DNA from: Erysipelotrichaceae bacterium
GTDB lineage: Bacteria; Bacillota_I; Bacilli_A; Erysipelotrichales; Erysipelotrichaceae
NCBI GenBank assembly: GCA_003510215.1
Contig: DOKQ01000146.1
Span: forward strand, 1 to 8,833
DNA length: 8,833 bases
Direction of reading: 5' to 3'
The notes under the pieces are model-generated. The model had not been told where the DNA came from and made no database searches. It worked only from the letters and a program-made list of their open reading frames with translations. Shown one piece after another: positions 7,896-8,833 of the stretch (its first letter is position 1; the number at the start of each line of letters is the position of its first letter). A program made the position numbers and the translations under genes.

Positions 7896-8418
7896 AAAGC
7901 GCCTCCATTACATCATCCTTCGTCAGATGAAGCATATTCAAATACTTAAAACACGTCTTCCCATTGCAATAAGGAAGTTTAAAGTGAGCACATACGACAT
8001 CACGCAACTGTTGGCTATTGGCATAACCGGTCAGATTTAAATCAACAAAGTCACTCCAAAGTAAACTTGATACGTTCTCTTTTGAAAACGTAACCACTTC
8101 TTTCAATGCTTCTCTGATATCTTCCAGGCTGGCATGTTCAATGCCCACCTTTTTACTGTTTCTTGCCTGTTTATGACTCAAGCTGGCATGCTTACAATCC
8201 GGTATTTCTTCTGTGATTTTTCTTCGAATCATCGCTCCAGGCGAATCAGGATCTGTAAACACAATAATACCCCGTTGTTTATGAACTTCTTTTAAGAATA
8301 TTAATAATTCCTTTGAAACATGGGTACCTGATGTGCTTAGGGTTTCGGCATCCACAGCCTGCGAAATTCTCTTTTGATCATTGATTCCCTCAACAACAAT
8401 CACTTCACTAATTTTCAT
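7879..8418 (-). CDS. rnmV: Ribonuclease M5 (5S rRNA maturation)
   Basis: RNase M5 cuts both sides of precursor 5S rRNA in a double-stranded region, using ribosomal protein L18 as cofactor. The 179-residue length compares with about 186 in B. subtilis. The N-terminal TOPRIM domain shows VVEG at 8-11 (E10, the general acid/base position) and TDPDSPG at 55-61 (D56 and D58 for metal), followed by the family block KKVGIEHAS around 89-97. The C-terminal half contains a segment resembling the conserved end of the family (NGK...FKYLNML). ATG 8418 is the only credible start: the family begins immediately before the VVEG motif, and the frame meets TGA six codons upstream with no start between. No Shine-Dalgarno lies directly upstream; see the leader entry. 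It is first in the rnmV-rsmA-ispE-glmU-prs operon. Confidence 0.95.
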   Translation of the reverse strand: MKISEVIVVEGINDQKRISQAVDAETLSTSGTHVSKELLIFLKEVHKQRGIIVFTDPDSPGAMIRRKITEEIPDCKHASLSHKQARNSKKVGIEHASLEDIREALKEVVTFSKENVSSLLWSDFVDLNLTGYANSQQLRDVVCAHFKLPYCNGKTCFKYLNMLHLTKDDVMEALYETHR

Positions 8419-8461
8419 ACAGTATCGAAAAGTTCATTTCGATGTTCACCTCAATCTTTAT
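8419..8461 (-). promoter_or_regulatory. rnmV leader: distant Shine-Dalgarno plus hairpin between it and the start codon
   Basis: On the minus strand, GAGGTGA (8452-8446) is followed by a perfect 7-bp stem, ATCGAAA (8443-8437) and TTTCGAT (8430-8424) with a 6-nt loop, then ACTGT and the rnmV ATG. The linear distance from Shine-Dalgarno to ATG is 27 nt, too long for normal initiation. With the hairpin folded out it is 7 nt, which is ideal. The same Shine-Dalgarno is 8 nt from another ATG at 8437, opening a nine-codon frame (MNFSILYEN, stop TAG at 8410-8408) that overlaps the first codons of rnmV. The repeat and spacing are seen; which route loads ribosomes on rnmV is inference. Confidence 0.6.
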
Positions 8462-8467
8462 AGTGCT

Positions 8468-8476
8468 ATTATACCA
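8468..8476 (-). promoter_or_regulatory. Extended -10 promoter for the rnmV-prs operon
   Basis: TGGTATAAT on the minus strand is a perfect -10 (TATAAT, 8473-8468) with the TGN extension. The -35 region at 17-18 nt spacing (near 8491-8497, TTCTAA or TTTCTA) matches the consensus poorly, so recognition probably rests on the extended -10. The expected start is near 8461, giving a leader of about 43 nt. It lies immediately after the terminator of the upstream gene, which supports a separate transcription unit. Confidence 0.75.
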
Positions 8477-8498
8477 TAGTTTTTATTTGCTTAGAAAT

Positions 8499-8531
8499 GA
8501 ACAAAAGGTCGCATTAACGACCTTTTAGTTC
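8499..8531 (-). terminator. Intrinsic terminator of the 3D-like wall-protein gene
   Basis: The arms AAAAGGTCG (8503-8511) and CGACCTTTT (8518-8526) form a perfect 9-bp stem around a 6-nt loop. GAAC (8499-8502) and GTTC (8528-8531) extend it by 4 bp past one bulged base. Read on the minus strand it ends in UUUUG, and the TAA stop codon of the upstream gene (8527-8525) is part of the stem. It insulates that gene from the rnmV promoter some 25 bp further on. Confidence 0.8.
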
Positions 8532-8833
8532 ACTTTACATATTCGTTGTCCACTCGAATTCCTAGTACGTTGTGCAAAACCGATGATTGTTGCTTTGGGG
8601 TACTGACGCTGAAGCAGACGAACATAGTTCACATCTGTTTCTGTTCCAATAAATAAGTCCAATACACGGCCGCTAACTCCGCGGTCTAGTACAATACCTT
8701 TAAAAGGTACTCCTGGAGTCAGTCCGTTTCCAGAAAATTTGTGATTGGTAATTTCAACAATCGAACACATCGGAAGGGATGTGGAAGAAGCCAAGACATA
8801 ATAGCCTTCATAGGTAATTCCATCCTTCCAGCT
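8525..8833 (-). CDS. Probable 3D-domain (YabE-like) cell-wall protein, C-terminal part
   Basis: The frame is open to the window edge, so the 102 residues seen are the C-terminal end of a longer protein; TTG at 8794 is internal. The opening SWKDGITYEGYYVLAS leads to a stretch LPMCSIVEITN, then GIVLDRG and, after GRV, LDLFIG. The spacing of a small-residue start, an LP..S/T.V.I strand, a VLDRG turn and a (V/I)LDL strand fits the double-psi beta-barrel of 3D and RlpA-like wall-active domains, in which conserved aspartates are characteristic. Position supports this: yabE, which has a 3D domain, lies just upstream of rnmV in B. subtilis. A tail of about 30 residues with several basic residues follows the barrel. 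Any signal peptide, LysM, SH3 or G5 region would be outside the window. The fold assignment is by motif reading only and is moderately secure; hydrolytic activity is not shown. Confidence 0.55.
   Translation of the reverse strand, partial: SWKDGITYEGYYVLASSTSLPMCSIVEITNHKFSGNGLTPGVPFKGIVLDRGVSGRVLDLFIGTETDVNYVRLLQRQYPKATIIGFAQRTRNSSGQRICKVN

Noticed and set aside
1..8833. CRISPR array, insertion sequence, tRNA, rRNA or a novel multigene defence system
   Set aside because: No regularly spaced repeats, transposase, terminal inverted repeats, cloverleaf or unfamiliar gene cluster was seen; nearly all bases belong to recognised housekeeping genes.

Overview
The window reads as an ordinary stretch of chromosome from a low-GC Gram-positive bacterium (Bacillota). 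Three things point there. It carries AddAB rather than RecBCD. The gene order on the minus strand, wall protein - rnmV - rsmA - ispE - glmU - prs, is a condensed form of the order around ksgA in Bacillus subtilis. The Shine-Dalgarno sequences are strong and Bacillus-like. The sporulation and regulatory genes found in that part of the B. subtilis chromosome (yabG, veg, sspF, purR, yabJ, spoVG) are absent. Together with an AddA about 170 residues shorter than the Bacillus protein, this is compatible with a reduced lineage such as the Erysipelotrichia. That placement is a guess, not a demonstration.

Layout. Positions 1-642 (+) hold the C-terminal nuclease and iron-sulfur end of AddB. Positions 626-3808 (+) hold complete AddA, overlapping addB. 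A 12-bp stem at 3807-3833 lies between the convergent addA and prs stop codons and can serve as terminator for both strands. From 8418 down to 3836 on the minus strand runs a tightly packed operon: rnmV (5S rRNA maturation), rsmA (16S rRNA dimethylation), ispE (isoprenoid precursor synthesis), glmU (UDP-GlcNAc synthesis) and prs (PRPP synthesis). Junctions are 17-nt and 23-nt overlaps, a 52-nt gap and an 11-nt gap. Positions 8525-8833 (-) hold the C-terminal end of a probable 3D-type (YabE-like) cell-wall protein, ending in its own terminator. An extended -10 promoter for the operon sits between that terminator and rnmV.

The operon couples ribosome maturation with precursor supply for cell wall (UDP-GlcNAc, and the isoprenoid lipid carrier through IspE) and nucleotides (PRPP). 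AddAB is a separate recombination and repair unit read in the opposite direction.

I found no mobile element, CRISPR array, tRNA/rRNA gene or novel multigene system. The most interesting signal is small: the rnmV translation start has no adjacent Shine-Dalgarno. A good one lies 27 nt upstream, separated by a perfect 7-bp hairpin whose folding would bring it to normal spacing. The same Shine-Dalgarno is also correctly placed for a nine-codon reading frame overlapping the rnmV start.
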